DNA of 9,099 nt from NCBI GenBank assembly GCA_014376655.1, contig JACMRC010000255.1, positions 1 through 9,099 of the forward strand. The letters are read 5' to 3'. Origin of the DNA: Mucilaginibacter sp. (GTDB lineage: Bacteria > Bacteroidota > Bacteroidia > Sphingobacteriales > Sphingobacteriaceae). The position numbers and the translations under genes were made by a program. Below the pieces are notes generated by a model. It ran no database searches and was not told the DNA's origin. It saw nothing but the letters and a program-made list of their open reading frames with translations. Shown here one piece after another: positions 1 through 6,459 of this stretch; position 1 is the stretch's first letter, and every line of letters starts with the position of its first letter.

Positions 1-5
1 GCCAC

Positions 6-1391
6 ATGACAAGCATCGCCGAAGAGTTTTTAGTTGACGCTGAGAATAAAGCTTTTGACATTGACCATCGTAAAATTATCAATAACAACATTGGTAAATA
101 CGAGGTTGCTGTTGATAGGGGCTTGTCGCGCATTATAAATTTAGAGAACGCAAAACGCCGGGCGCACGTTGTAAAATGGAAAGTGATGGAAAACCTGGAC
201 AAGATACTGCCCGAGTTTGAAGCCAACTTTCAGAAGCGTGGTGGTAAAGTTATCTGGGCAAATAATGCTGCCGAAGCCAATAAAGAGATTCTGAATATCA
301 TCCAGAAAGCAAATGCTAAAACTGTCGTAAAATCAAAGTCGATGGTTACCGAGGAGATCGAACTGAACGAGTTCCTGGAACATCATCATATAGAATCAAT
401 AGAAACGGACCTGGGCGAATACATTGTACAATTGTTAGGGCAAAAGCCTTATCATATTGTTACCCCGGCCATGCACCTGTCTAAAGAGGACATTGCCAAA
501 CTATTCCACGAAAAATTTGGAACCCCCATAGATTTCACCCCGGAGCAATTGGTCCAAAAAGCCCGCGAATTGCTACGCGAGAAATACCTGCAGGCTGATG
601 TTGGCATAACCGGCGGTAACTTTTTAATTGCCGATACCGGGAGTATAGCCCTTACTGAAAATGAAGGTAATCCGCGGCTAAGTACATCATTCCCTAAAAT
701 ACATATTGCCATTGTTGGCATTGAAAAGATAGTGCCATCAATGGCTGACCTTGACCTGTTTTGGCCAATGTTGGCTACACATGGCACCGGGCAAAACTTA
801 ACCGTTTATAACACCATACTAAGCGGTCCTCGCCAGCCTAACGAAACCGACGGTCCCGAGGAAATGTATGTGATATTGCTTGACAATGGGCGCACCAACC
901 TGCTGGCTCAAAAAGACCAGCGTCAGGGATTATACTGTATCCGTTGCGGGGCTTGTTTAAATGCTTGCCCGGTTTATAAAAATATTGGCGGCCATACTTA
1001 TAGCACACCATATAGCGGGCCAATTGGGTCGGTAATTACGCCACACATGCAGGGCATGGAAAACTTTAAGCACTTAAGCTACGCATCAAGCCTTTGTGGT
1101 AAATGCACCGAGGTGTGCCCGGTTAAAATTGATATCCATAAAATGTTGCTGCTTAACCGCCGAGATGCGGTTAATGATGGCTTTGTACCGCGTAAAGAAA
1201 AATGGGGCTGGATGGCATGGCGCAAAGGCATGCTAAGCCGCAAGTTAGAGGATTTTTTTAGCGGTAAAACCAAAAATAAGCTAATGCAAACCTTCTTCAA
1301 AAATACCTGGGGGCATTACCGTGATATGCCAAACGTTGCAGAGAAATCATTCGCCGAGCAATGGCGCGAAAAAAATCAGCCTGAAAAATAA
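6..1391 (+). CDS. lutB: LutB-type iron-sulfur lactate utilization protein
   Basis: Likely the LutB subunit of the LutABC-type complex, which oxidises L-lactate to pyruvate in the cytoplasm or at the membrane face. The 461-residue chain has a LUD domain (about 65-300) with the family patterns KSKSM (109-113), ETDLGEYIVQL (133-143) and ADTGS..LTENEGN (209-222). A ferredoxin-like segment follows: C311-x2-C314-x2-C317-x3-C321-P, then C364-x2-C367-x3-C371-P, as expected for two 4Fe-4S clusters. A basic, Trp-rich C-terminal region (about 390-455) matches the LutB C-terminal extension. The ATG at 6 gives the short N-terminus usual for Bacteroidota homologues, but only five bases lie upstream, so an earlier start cannot be excluded. 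Neither LutA nor LutC is visible. LutC does not follow, so partners would have to lie to the left or elsewhere. Family assignment is firm; lactate as the substrate is inferred from the family. Confidence 0.9.
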   Translation: MTSIAEEFLVDAENKAFDIDHRKIINNNIGKYEVAVDRGLSRIINLENAKRRAHVVKWKVMENLDKILPEFEANFQKRGGKVIWANNAAEANKEILNIIQKANAKTVVKSKSMVTEEIELNEFLEHHHIESIETDLGEYIVQLLGQKPYHIVTPAMHLSKEDIAKLFHEKFGTPIDFTPEQLVQKARELLREKYLQADVGITGGNFLIADTGSIALTENEGNPRLSTSFPKIHIAIVGIEKIVPSMADLDLFWPMLATHGTGQNLTVYNTILSGPRQPNETDGPEEMYVILLDNGRTNLLAQKDQRQGLYCIRCGACLNACPVYKNIGGHTYSTPYSGPIGSVITPHMQGMENFKHLSYASSLCGKCTEVCPVKIDIHKMLLLNRRDAVNDGFVPRKEKWGWMAWRKGMLSRKLEDFFSGKTKNKLMQTFFKNTWGHYRDMPNVAEKSFAEQWREKNQPEK

Positions 1392-1398
1392 AGCAATT

Positions 1399-1959
1399 AT
1401 GCGGAAAATAATTTTAAACCTGGCTGTTAGTCTTGACGGCTTTATTGAGGGCCCAAATGGCGAGATAGACTGGTGCCTAACCGACCAGGATTATGGCATG
1501 GAGGCTTTTTTTGAAAGTACCGACAGCATATTTATGGGCCGCAAATGCTATGACATGATAGATGGCCTGCCCAGCCCGTTTGCCGATAAGCAGATCTATG
1601 TGTTTACTGATTCGCCTTTTATTATTCCAAATCCCAGGATTATAATAGTTGAAAGCAAAAATTTCCTTAAGGACGTAGAGGCCATACGGCAGCAACAGGG
1701 TAAAAATATCTGGTTATTTGGCGGTGCCACACTGTTATCAAGCTTTATAAAACATAAATTAATAGGCGAGTTTATAATATCTGTTCACCCTGTTGTATTA
1801 GGCGGTGGAAAACCCTTGTTTTTTAATGTAAATGATAAACTTGACCTGTTGTTTTTAGGCAGCGAAACATTTTCGAGTGGGTTGATACAACTAAAGTATG
1901 CCATCAAGCCTAAGTTTGATTTCAGTATATTAGATCAGCAATTAACCTCGTTAAACTAA
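1399..1959 (+). CDS. Dihydrofolate reductase / RibD C-terminal-like family reductase
   Basis: A 186-residue protein of the DHFR-fold family that includes RibD C-terminal domains and YwjB/YyaP-like proteins. These are predicted NAD(P)H-dependent reductases whose substrates are mostly unknown. It has the opening strand MRKIILNLAVSLDGFIEG with D13, the MGRKCYD turn (46-52), VFTDSPF (68-74), the nucleotide-binding-type FGGATLL (107-113) and HPVVLGGGKPLF (130-141). The ATG at 1399 is chosen because the family signature begins right after it. A longer reading from 1321 would overlap lutB and add residues unlike the family. It starts 7 bases after the lutB stop without a recognisable ribosome binding site, so cotranscription with lutB is likely. 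By eye it is more AT-rich than the flanking genes. It is unlikely to be the housekeeping folA, since this subfamily usually does not act on dihydrofolate. The specific function is unknown. Confidence 0.85.
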   Translation: MRKIILNLAVSLDGFIEGPNGEIDWCLTDQDYGMEAFFESTDSIFMGRKCYDMIDGLPSPFADKQIYVFTDSPFIIPNPRIIIVESKNFLKDVEAIRQQQGKNIWLFGGATLLSSFIKHKLIGEFIISVHPVVLGGGKPLFFNVNDKLDLLFLGSETFSSGLIQLKYAIKPKFDFSILDQQLTSLN

Positions 1960-2008
1960 GCGGCTGGTAAGCCTTCGTTAACCCCTAAAATTTCAGTAAA
2001 TTGGCTTT

Positions 2009-3985
2009 ATGATTTTTGACCGGAAAAACCTGGACGATAATGCGCTGATAGCAATTTATAAAAAGCTGCTGTACCCGCGTGTTATTGAAGAGAAGATGCT
2101 CATTTTGCTAAGGCAGGGGCGCATTGGTAAATGGTTTTCGGGGATCGGTCAGGAAGCTATTGCGGTAGGCTGCGCAATGGCAATGCAGCCGGATGAATAT
2201 ATACTACCTATGCACCGCAACCTGGGCGTTTTTACAACCCGTGGTGTGCCTTTTAACAGGTTGTTAGGGCAATGGCAGGGTAAAGCATCAGGCTTTACTA
2301 AAGGGCGCGACAGGTCCTTTCATTTTGGCACGCAGGAGCATAAGATAATCGGGATGATATCACACCTTGGCCCGCAAATGGCGCTGGCTGATGGTATCGC
2401 GTTAGCTGACCTATTAGCAGGACGAAAAAAGGCAACGCTGGTATTTACCGGCGAGGGCGGCACCAGTGAAGGTGATTTTCACGAAGCATTAAACATTGCC
2501 GCCGTGTGGAACTTACCCGTTATCTTTTTGGTTGAGAACAACGGATATGCCCTGTCAACCCCAACAACCGAGCAATACAAAGCAAAGAAATTAATTGATA
2601 AAGCTATTGGCTACGGTATAGAGGGCCGGCAACTAAATGGTAATAATATATTAGAGGTTTATTATGCAATTAGCGAGATAGCAGCAAACATCCGCAAAAG
2701 GCCAAGGCCGGTATTGGTGGAATGTCTGACTTTTAGGATGCGGGGCCATGAAGAAGCATCAGGTATCAAATACGTACCGCAGGAGCTTTTTGACGAATGG
2801 CAGGATAAGGACCCGGTAACTAAATTCGAAAACTTCCTGATAGCAGAAGAAATATTACGCCCCGAATGGATCCCTTTCTTGCGTGGCGAATTTTTAAAAG
2901 AGATAGACCCTATCATTGAGAAGATTTTGAATGAGAAGGATATTCGCCCCAATATATTTACCGAAATGGGCGATGTGTATAAACCATCAACCCGGCCAAC
3001 TTTTAAACTGTCGGGCAAATCGGCTGTTATAAGGTATATTGATGCTATCCGCGATGGCCTAATGCTGGCCATGACCAAATATGAAAACCTGGTTATTATG
3101 GGCCAGGACGTTGCCGAATACGGCGGCGTATTTAAAGTAACCGAAAACTTTGTTGAGCTTTTTGGCAAAGAGCGTGTGCGTAATACACCATTGTGTGAAT
3201 CGGGCGTTATAGGCACGGCGATGGGCCTGTCGCTTAACGGTTATAAAGCAGTTGTCGAAATGCAGTTTGCCGATTTTGTGAGCAGCGGTTTTACGCAGAT
3301 AATAAACAACCTTGCCAAAACACATTATCGCTGGGGGCAAAATGTTGACGTGGTGATTCGCATGCCTACAGGTGCCGGTACAGCGGGCGGGCCGTTCCAC
3401 TCGCAAAGTAATGAGGCCTGGTTCACTAAAACCCCGGGGTTGAAGATTGTATACCCGGCGTTCCCTGCGGATGCCAAGGGCCTGCTAATGGCAGCCATTG
3501 CCGACCCAAACCCGGTAATGTATTTCGAGCATAAATACTTGTACCGCAACCTAACCGGCGAGGTGCCCGACGGCGAAATATTTATCGAGATAGGCAAAGC
3601 GCGCATAGTGAAGAAAGGCACGCAGGCTACTATTGTAACCTATGGCTACGCGGTGCATTGGGCGTTGGAATATCTAAGTAATCATCCAGAACAATCTATA
3701 GAAGTCATAGATCTGCGTAGCCTGCAACCCTGGGATGTTACCACCGTAATAACAAGCGTAAAAAAAACCAATCGTGTGCTGGTACTGCATGAAGATACCC
3801 TGACAAGCGGCTTTGGTGCCGAGGTTGCAGCTACCATAGCCGAACAGTGCTTTAAAGACCTGGCAGCTCCTGTAATGCGTTGCGCCAGCCTGGATACGCC
3901 GGTGCCTATGGACAAGGGCTTAGAGAACCAGTTCCTGGGTAAATCAAGATTAGATAAGGCTATGCACCAGTTGTTGAATTATTAA
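2009..3985 (+). CDS. Fused E1 alpha/beta subunit of a 2-oxoacid dehydrogenase complex
   Basis: Thiamine-diphosphate-dependent E1 that decarboxylates a 2-oxoacid and passes the acyl group to a lipoyl-E2. The 658 residues join an E1-alpha half (about 10-310) to an E1-beta half (about 340-655), normally two genes. The alpha half has the ThDP/Mg motif starting G148-E-G-G-T-S-E-G-D and ending N177-N178, and R245-G-H247 where the active-site loop lies. The beta half has MGQDVAEYGGVF (364-375), EMQFADF, and GPFHSQS with the conserved H464, then a transketolase C-terminal-type domain (about 540-650). The joined form is common in Bacteroidota and is usually annotated as 2-oxoisovalerate (branched-chain) dehydrogenase, but pyruvate or a related 2-oxoacid cannot be excluded from sequence. 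No E2 or E3 gene lies nearby, so it must use subunits encoded elsewhere. The start follows a 49-base gap. The methyltransferase gene begins 4 bases after its stop. Confidence 0.92.
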   Translation: MIFDRKNLDDNALIAIYKKLLYPRVIEEKMLILLRQGRIGKWFSGIGQEAIAVGCAMAMQPDEYILPMHRNLGVFTTRGVPFNRLLGQWQGKASGFTKGRDRSFHFGTQEHKIIGMISHLGPQMALADGIALADLLAGRKKATLVFTGEGGTSEGDFHEALNIAAVWNLPVIFLVENNGYALSTPTTEQYKAKKLIDKAIGYGIEGRQLNGNNILEVYYAISEIAANIRKRPRPVLVECLTFRMRGHEEASGIKYVPQELFDEWQDKDPVTKFENFLIAEEILRPEWIPFLRGEFLKEIDPIIEKILNEKDIRPNIFTEMGDVYKPSTRPTFKLSGKSAVIRYIDAIRDGLMLAMTKYENLVIMGQDVAEYGGVFKVTENFVELFGKERVRNTPLCESGVIGTAMGLSLNGYKAVVEMQFADFVSSGFTQIINNLAKTHYRWGQNVDVVIRMPTGAGTAGGPFHSQSNEAWFTKTPGLKIVYPAFPADAKGLLMAAIADPNPVMYFEHKYLYRNLTGEVPDGEIFIEIGKARIVKKGTQATIVTYGYAVHWALEYLSNHPEQSIEVIDLRSLQPWDVTTVITSVKKTNRVLVLHEDTLTSGFGAEVAATIAEQCFKDLAAPVMRCASLDTPVPMDKGLENQFLGKSRLDKAMHQLLNY

Positions 3986-3989
3986 TACT

Positions 3990-4601
3990 ATGCCCGAAAA
4001 TCCACTCGATACTTACGGTAATATAGATATCTACTTTTTCGACCAATTGTTAAAAGGGACCTATCAGCATTGTAAAAAAGTGCTGGACATTGGCTGCGGT
4101 ACCGGGCGAAACCTGCATTATTTCTTAAGAAACCACTATGAGGTATTTGGTGTAGATCAAAGCGCGGATGCCATTAATGCAGTTGGATACTTATCAGCAG
4201 CATTAGCACCAAACAATCCAACGGAAAACTTTAGCGTTGCTAACGCGGATGACTTGCCTTTCGGCGATGAAACTTTCGACTTGGTAATTAGCAGCGCGGT
4301 ACTTCACTTCGCTGAAAACGAGTTGCATTTTGATGCCATGGTTGCTGAAGCTTTCAGAGTTTTAAAACCGGGCGGCTATTTCTTTGCCCGGTTGGCTTCG
4401 GATATCGGTATTGAATCGTTGGTTAAAGATTTGGGTAATAGCCGGTGTTTATTGCCCGATGGCTCTACCCGGTTTTTAGTAAACCAGGAAACACTGCTTA
4501 ACTACACCCATAAATTTGGCAAATTGCACGAACCGATTAAAACCACCAACGTGCAAAACTTGCGTTGTATGACAACGTGGTGTGTGCAAAAGTTCTGTTA
4601 G
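3990..4601 (+). CDS. Class I SAM-dependent methyltransferase
   Basis: A 203-residue soluble methyltransferase with a Methyltransf_11-like Rossmann fold. Motif I is V31-L-D-I-G-C-G-T-G-R40. The acidic residue that binds the SAM ribose is probably D56 in VFGVD. An ADDLPFGDETFDLVISS stretch (86-102) gives motifs II/III, and LKPGG (125-129) the strand before the last helices. No signal peptide or membrane segment is seen. It begins 4 bases after the fused E1 gene ends, so it is probably translated from the same transcript. The acceptor is unknown: nothing distinguishes a small molecule, quinone, RNA or protein. The link with the dehydrogenase is positional only. The C-terminus contains several cysteines (C193, C198, C203), and the last residue is Cys. 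Confidence 0.85.
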   Translation: MPENPLDTYGNIDIYFFDQLLKGTYQHCKKVLDIGCGTGRNLHYFLRNHYEVFGVDQSADAINAVGYLSAALAPNNPTENFSVANADDLPFGDETFDLVISSAVLHFAENELHFDAMVAEAFRVLKPGGYFFARLASDIGIESLVKDLGNSRCLLPDGSTRFLVNQETLLNYTHKFGKLHEPIKTTNVQNLRCMTTWCVQKFC

Positions 4602-4649
4602 TCCTACCAAATACATATACTTTTTACATCCAGACAACAAATTTTTGTA

Positions 4650-4657
4650 TAAACTTG
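4650..4657 (+). promoter_or_regulatory. Candidate -7 element of a Bacteroidota promoter for cysE-cysM
   Basis: TAAACTTG matches the Bacteroidota -7 consensus TAnnTTTG at all but one specified base and lies 32 bases before the cysE start codon, in the only sizeable gap between the methyltransferase and cysE. No good TTTG-type -33 element is present about 19-20 bases upstream (only a T-rich run at 4620-4624), so the call is weak. If it is real, transcription would start near the base of the stem-loop at 4662-4683. Confidence 0.25.
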
Positions 4658-4661
4658 TAGC

Positions 4662-4683
4662 ACAATGGGTAGCAAACCATTGT
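4662..4683 (+). promoter_or_regulatory. Inverted repeat / stem-loop just upstream of cysE
   Basis: ACAATGG (4662-4668) and CCATTGT (4677-4683) are perfect 7-base complements around an 8-base loop, ending 6 bases before the cysE ATG. It lacks a downstream T run, so it is not a terminator. In DNA it could be an operator for a dimeric regulator. In RNA it would be a hairpin close to the initiation region, able to affect translation or mRNA stability. Its role is inferred; only the symmetry is seen. Confidence 0.45.
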
Positions 4684-4689
4684 TAGGCT

Positions 4690-5496
4690 ATGAACGACGA
4701 ATTTTATCGGCAAATATTAAATAAGCAACAACTGGCCGAGGCCGTACCTTCAAATAAGGAGATCACTGCCTGGGCCATGCAGGTTATCCGCTTGTTGTTT
4801 CCCGAGCAATCAAAAAAAGTATTTATATCTATAGGTCAGCTGCAGGATGAATTTGCAAAACTTCAGGAAGAGCTGTTACATATTATGGATGCCACCAAAG
4901 CTTGCAGCGATTGTGATAACCGGGACCGTTCTAAAAGCTTCTTCGACTATCTGCCCGAACTATACCGCATATTAAATACCGACATACAGGCTATTTTTAA
5001 TGGCGACCCGGCAGCGCGCAGCGAGTTTGAGGTGATCCGTACTTACCCGGGTTTTTTCGCTATATCCTTTTACCGCCTGGCGCATAGTTTGTTTAAACAT
5101 GATGTGCCGTTGATACCGCGAATTTTAACAGAATACGCGCATTCAAAAACAGGCATTGACATACACCCGGCGGCAGAGATTGGCGAATACTTTTACATAG
5201 ACCACGGCACAGGCATAGTAATTGGCGAAACCAGCCAGATAGGTAAAAATGTAAAGCTTTACCAAGGCGTAACCCTGGGCGCGTTAAGCGTTGCCAAGTA
5301 TATGGCCGATACCAAGCGCCATCCAACAGTTGAGGATAATGTGGTTATCTACTCGGGCGCTACCATATTGGGTGGTGAAACGGTTATTGGGCATGGTAGC
5401 GTAATAGGCGGCAACGTATGGCTAACCAAAAGTGTTGAGCCACATTCGCGCGTTTACCATGCACCATTGGTAAAGGTTTTAAAGAAAGAAGTATAA
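4690..5496 (+). CDS. cysE: Serine O-acetyltransferase
   Basis: Cytoplasmic enzyme that makes O-acetylserine from L-serine and acetyl-CoA, the committed step of cysteine synthesis. The 268 residues comprise an N-terminal helical domain (about 1-150) and a left-handed beta-helix of hexapeptide repeats (about 155-250). The two histidines equivalent to the catalytic pair of E. coli CysE are visible as H172 in IDHGTGIVIGET and H211 in TKRHPTVED. The acetyl-CoA-side loop before H211 (LGALSVAKYMADTKRHP) is four residues longer than in E. coli, as in EpsC-like and other Bacteroidota enzymes. The chain ends at KVLKKEV, lacking the extended tail with terminal Ile that docks into CysK in enteric bacteria. 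A CSDC pair (72-75) lies in the N-terminal domain. The cysM gene starts one base after the stop, so the two are surely cotranscribed. The ATG follows a short stem-loop leader. Confidence 0.93.
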   Translation: MNDEFYRQILNKQQLAEAVPSNKEITAWAMQVIRLLFPEQSKKVFISIGQLQDEFAKLQEELLHIMDATKACSDCDNRDRSKSFFDYLPELYRILNTDIQAIFNGDPAARSEFEVIRTYPGFFAISFYRLAHSLFKHDVPLIPRILTEYAHSKTGIDIHPAAEIGEYFYIDHGTGIVIGETSQIGKNVKLYQGVTLGALSVAKYMADTKRHPTVEDNVVIYSGATILGGETVIGHGSVIGGNVWLTKSVEPHSRVYHAPLVKVLKKEV

Positions 5497-5497
5497 T

Positions 5498-6370
5498 ATG
5501 GCAACTCTTATCGATCTGATAGGCAATACCCCGTTGGTTGAGATCAAACGGCTTAACCCCAACCCTAACGTTAAAATATATGGCAAGCTGGAGGGCAATA
5601 ACCCCGGCGGCAGTGTAAAAGATCGGGCGGCCCTAAACATGATAAAAAGCGCTTTAGAGCGTGGCGATATTAAACCGGGCAGTAAGCTTATTGAGGCTAC
5701 CAGCGGTAACACGGGTATAGCGTTAGCCATGATAGCTTGTTTATATGGTTTAGAGATAGAACTGGCACTGCCTTCAAACTCGACCAAAGAACGTACGCTG
5801 GCCATGGAAGCATTTGGTGCCAAAGTAACGCTGCTGGATGGTATTGAAAAATGCCGCGATTACGCCGAGGGTAAAGCTGCTAATGAAGGGTATTACATCC
5901 TTAACCAATTTGCCAACCCGGATAATTACATGGCCCATTATAAAACTACAGGCCCCGAGATCTGGCGCGATACTGAACACAAAATAACCCACTTTGTAAG
6001 TGCTATGGGTACAACCGGCACTATTATGGGTAACTCTAAATATCTAAAAGAAGTAAATCCCGATATTCAAATTGTAGGTTGCCAGCCGACAGAAGGCTCG
6101 TCAATCCCCGGTATCCGCCGTTGGCCGGAAGCTTATCTGCCAAAAATATTTGATCCGTCAAGGGTGGATAGGGTGCTTGACATATCAGAAGAAGAAGCTG
6201 TATCCATGACCCGCAAATTGGTGCGCGAGGAAGGCGTTTTCGCCGGAATGAGCAGTGGCGGCGCATTAGCCGGTGCACTTAAATTAGCGTCCGAATTAAA
6301 AGAAGGCGTTATTGTATTTATTTGCTGCGATAGAGGAGATAGGTATTTGAGCAGTGATTTGTTTGGGTAG
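5498..6370 (+). CDS. cysM: Cysteine synthase, CysM type (O-acetylserine sulfhydrylase B)
   Basis: PLP-dependent enzyme that replaces the acetate of O-acetylserine with sulfide, or with thiosulfate in CysM-type enzymes, to give cysteine or S-sulfocysteine. In 290 residues it shows LIGNTPLV (7-14), the Schiff-base lysine K41 in GGSVKDR, the substrate loop TSGNTG (68-73), the PLP-phosphate loop GTTGT (171-175), and the CCDRGDRYLS segment (276-285), whose Cys/Asp region faces the pyridine ring. GIRRWP (205-210) is typical of CysM rather than CysK. It is the second gene of the operon and uses the product of cysE directly. The only purine-rich candidate ribosome binding site (GAAAGAAG) lies inside the end of cysE, suggesting translational coupling. 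Two strong palindromes follow within 12 bases of the stop. A CysK-like activity with sulfide is also possible. Confidence 0.93.
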   Translation: MATLIDLIGNTPLVEIKRLNPNPNVKIYGKLEGNNPGGSVKDRAALNMIKSALERGDIKPGSKLIEATSGNTGIALAMIACLYGLEIELALPSNSTKERTLAMEAFGAKVTLLDGIEKCRDYAEGKAANEGYYILNQFANPDNYMAHYKTTGPEIWRDTEHKITHFVSAMGTTGTIMGNSKYLKEVNPDIQIVGCQPTEGSSIPGIRRWPEAYLPKIFDPSRVDRVLDISEEEAVSMTRKLVREEGVFAGMSSGGALAGALKLASELKEGVIVFICCDRGDRYLSSDLFG

Positions 6371-6381
6371 AAACCCCACCT

Positions 6382-6403
6382 CTGTTTGTGTCCTCACAAA
6401 CAG
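6382..6403. repeat. Palindrome copy 1 of a REP-like / terminator-like pair
   Basis: CTGTTTGTG (6382-6390) and CACAAACAG (6395-6403) form a perfect 9-bp stem around a TCCT loop, 11 bases after the cysM stop. It is nearly identical to the palindrome at 6418-6441. Across 20 aligned bases the two differ at three positions: one loop base, and both partners of one stem pair (T-A here, C-G there). The T run beyond is poor, so termination may rely on the paired structure. The element is symmetrical and could serve both converging genes. Confidence 0.75.
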
Positions 6404-6417
6404 CTATAAACAAAAGA

Positions 6418-6441
6418 GGTGTCTGTGTCCCCACAGACACC
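6418..6441. terminator. Palindrome copy 2; likely part of a bidirectional terminator between cysM and the GH43 gene
   Basis: GGTGTCTGTG (6418-6427) and CACAGACACC (6432-6441) form a perfect 10-bp GC-rich stem around a TCCC loop, followed on the + strand by GGGGATTTT. On the - strand it lies 18 bases past the end of the GH43 gene. Additional pairing is possible: CACCTCT (6377-6383) with AGAGGTG (6415-6421), and CCCC (6374-6377) with GGGG (6442-6445), so the whole 6374-6445 stretch can fold in alternative ways. The terminator role is inferred from its place between converging genes. A mobile REP-type repeat is an equally good reading. Confidence 0.5.
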
Positions 6442-6459
6442 GGGGATTTTCCTCCTTGC

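Noticed and set aside
1321..1398. Longer reading of the DHFR-like gene starting at 1321 inside lutB
   Set aside because: The family signature begins at the ATG at 1399; the extra 26 residues are out-of-frame lutB sequence.
1960..2008. Promoter for the fused E1 gene in the 49-base gap
   Set aside because: TAAAATTTC resembles the -7 consensus only loosely and no -33 element is properly spaced, so it is not called.
2662..3621. Long antisense open frames opposite the fused E1 gene
   Set aside because: They are shadows of a complete, motif-bearing gene on the other strand and resemble no protein family.
4637..4648. ACAAA..TTTGT as a terminator after the methyltransferase
   Set aside because: The stem is 5 AT-only pairs with a 2-base loop, too small and weak to terminate transcription.
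4602..4689. Riboswitch (SAM or T-box type) before cysE
   Set aside because: The leader is at most about 40 bases after the candidate promoter and shows only one short hairpin.
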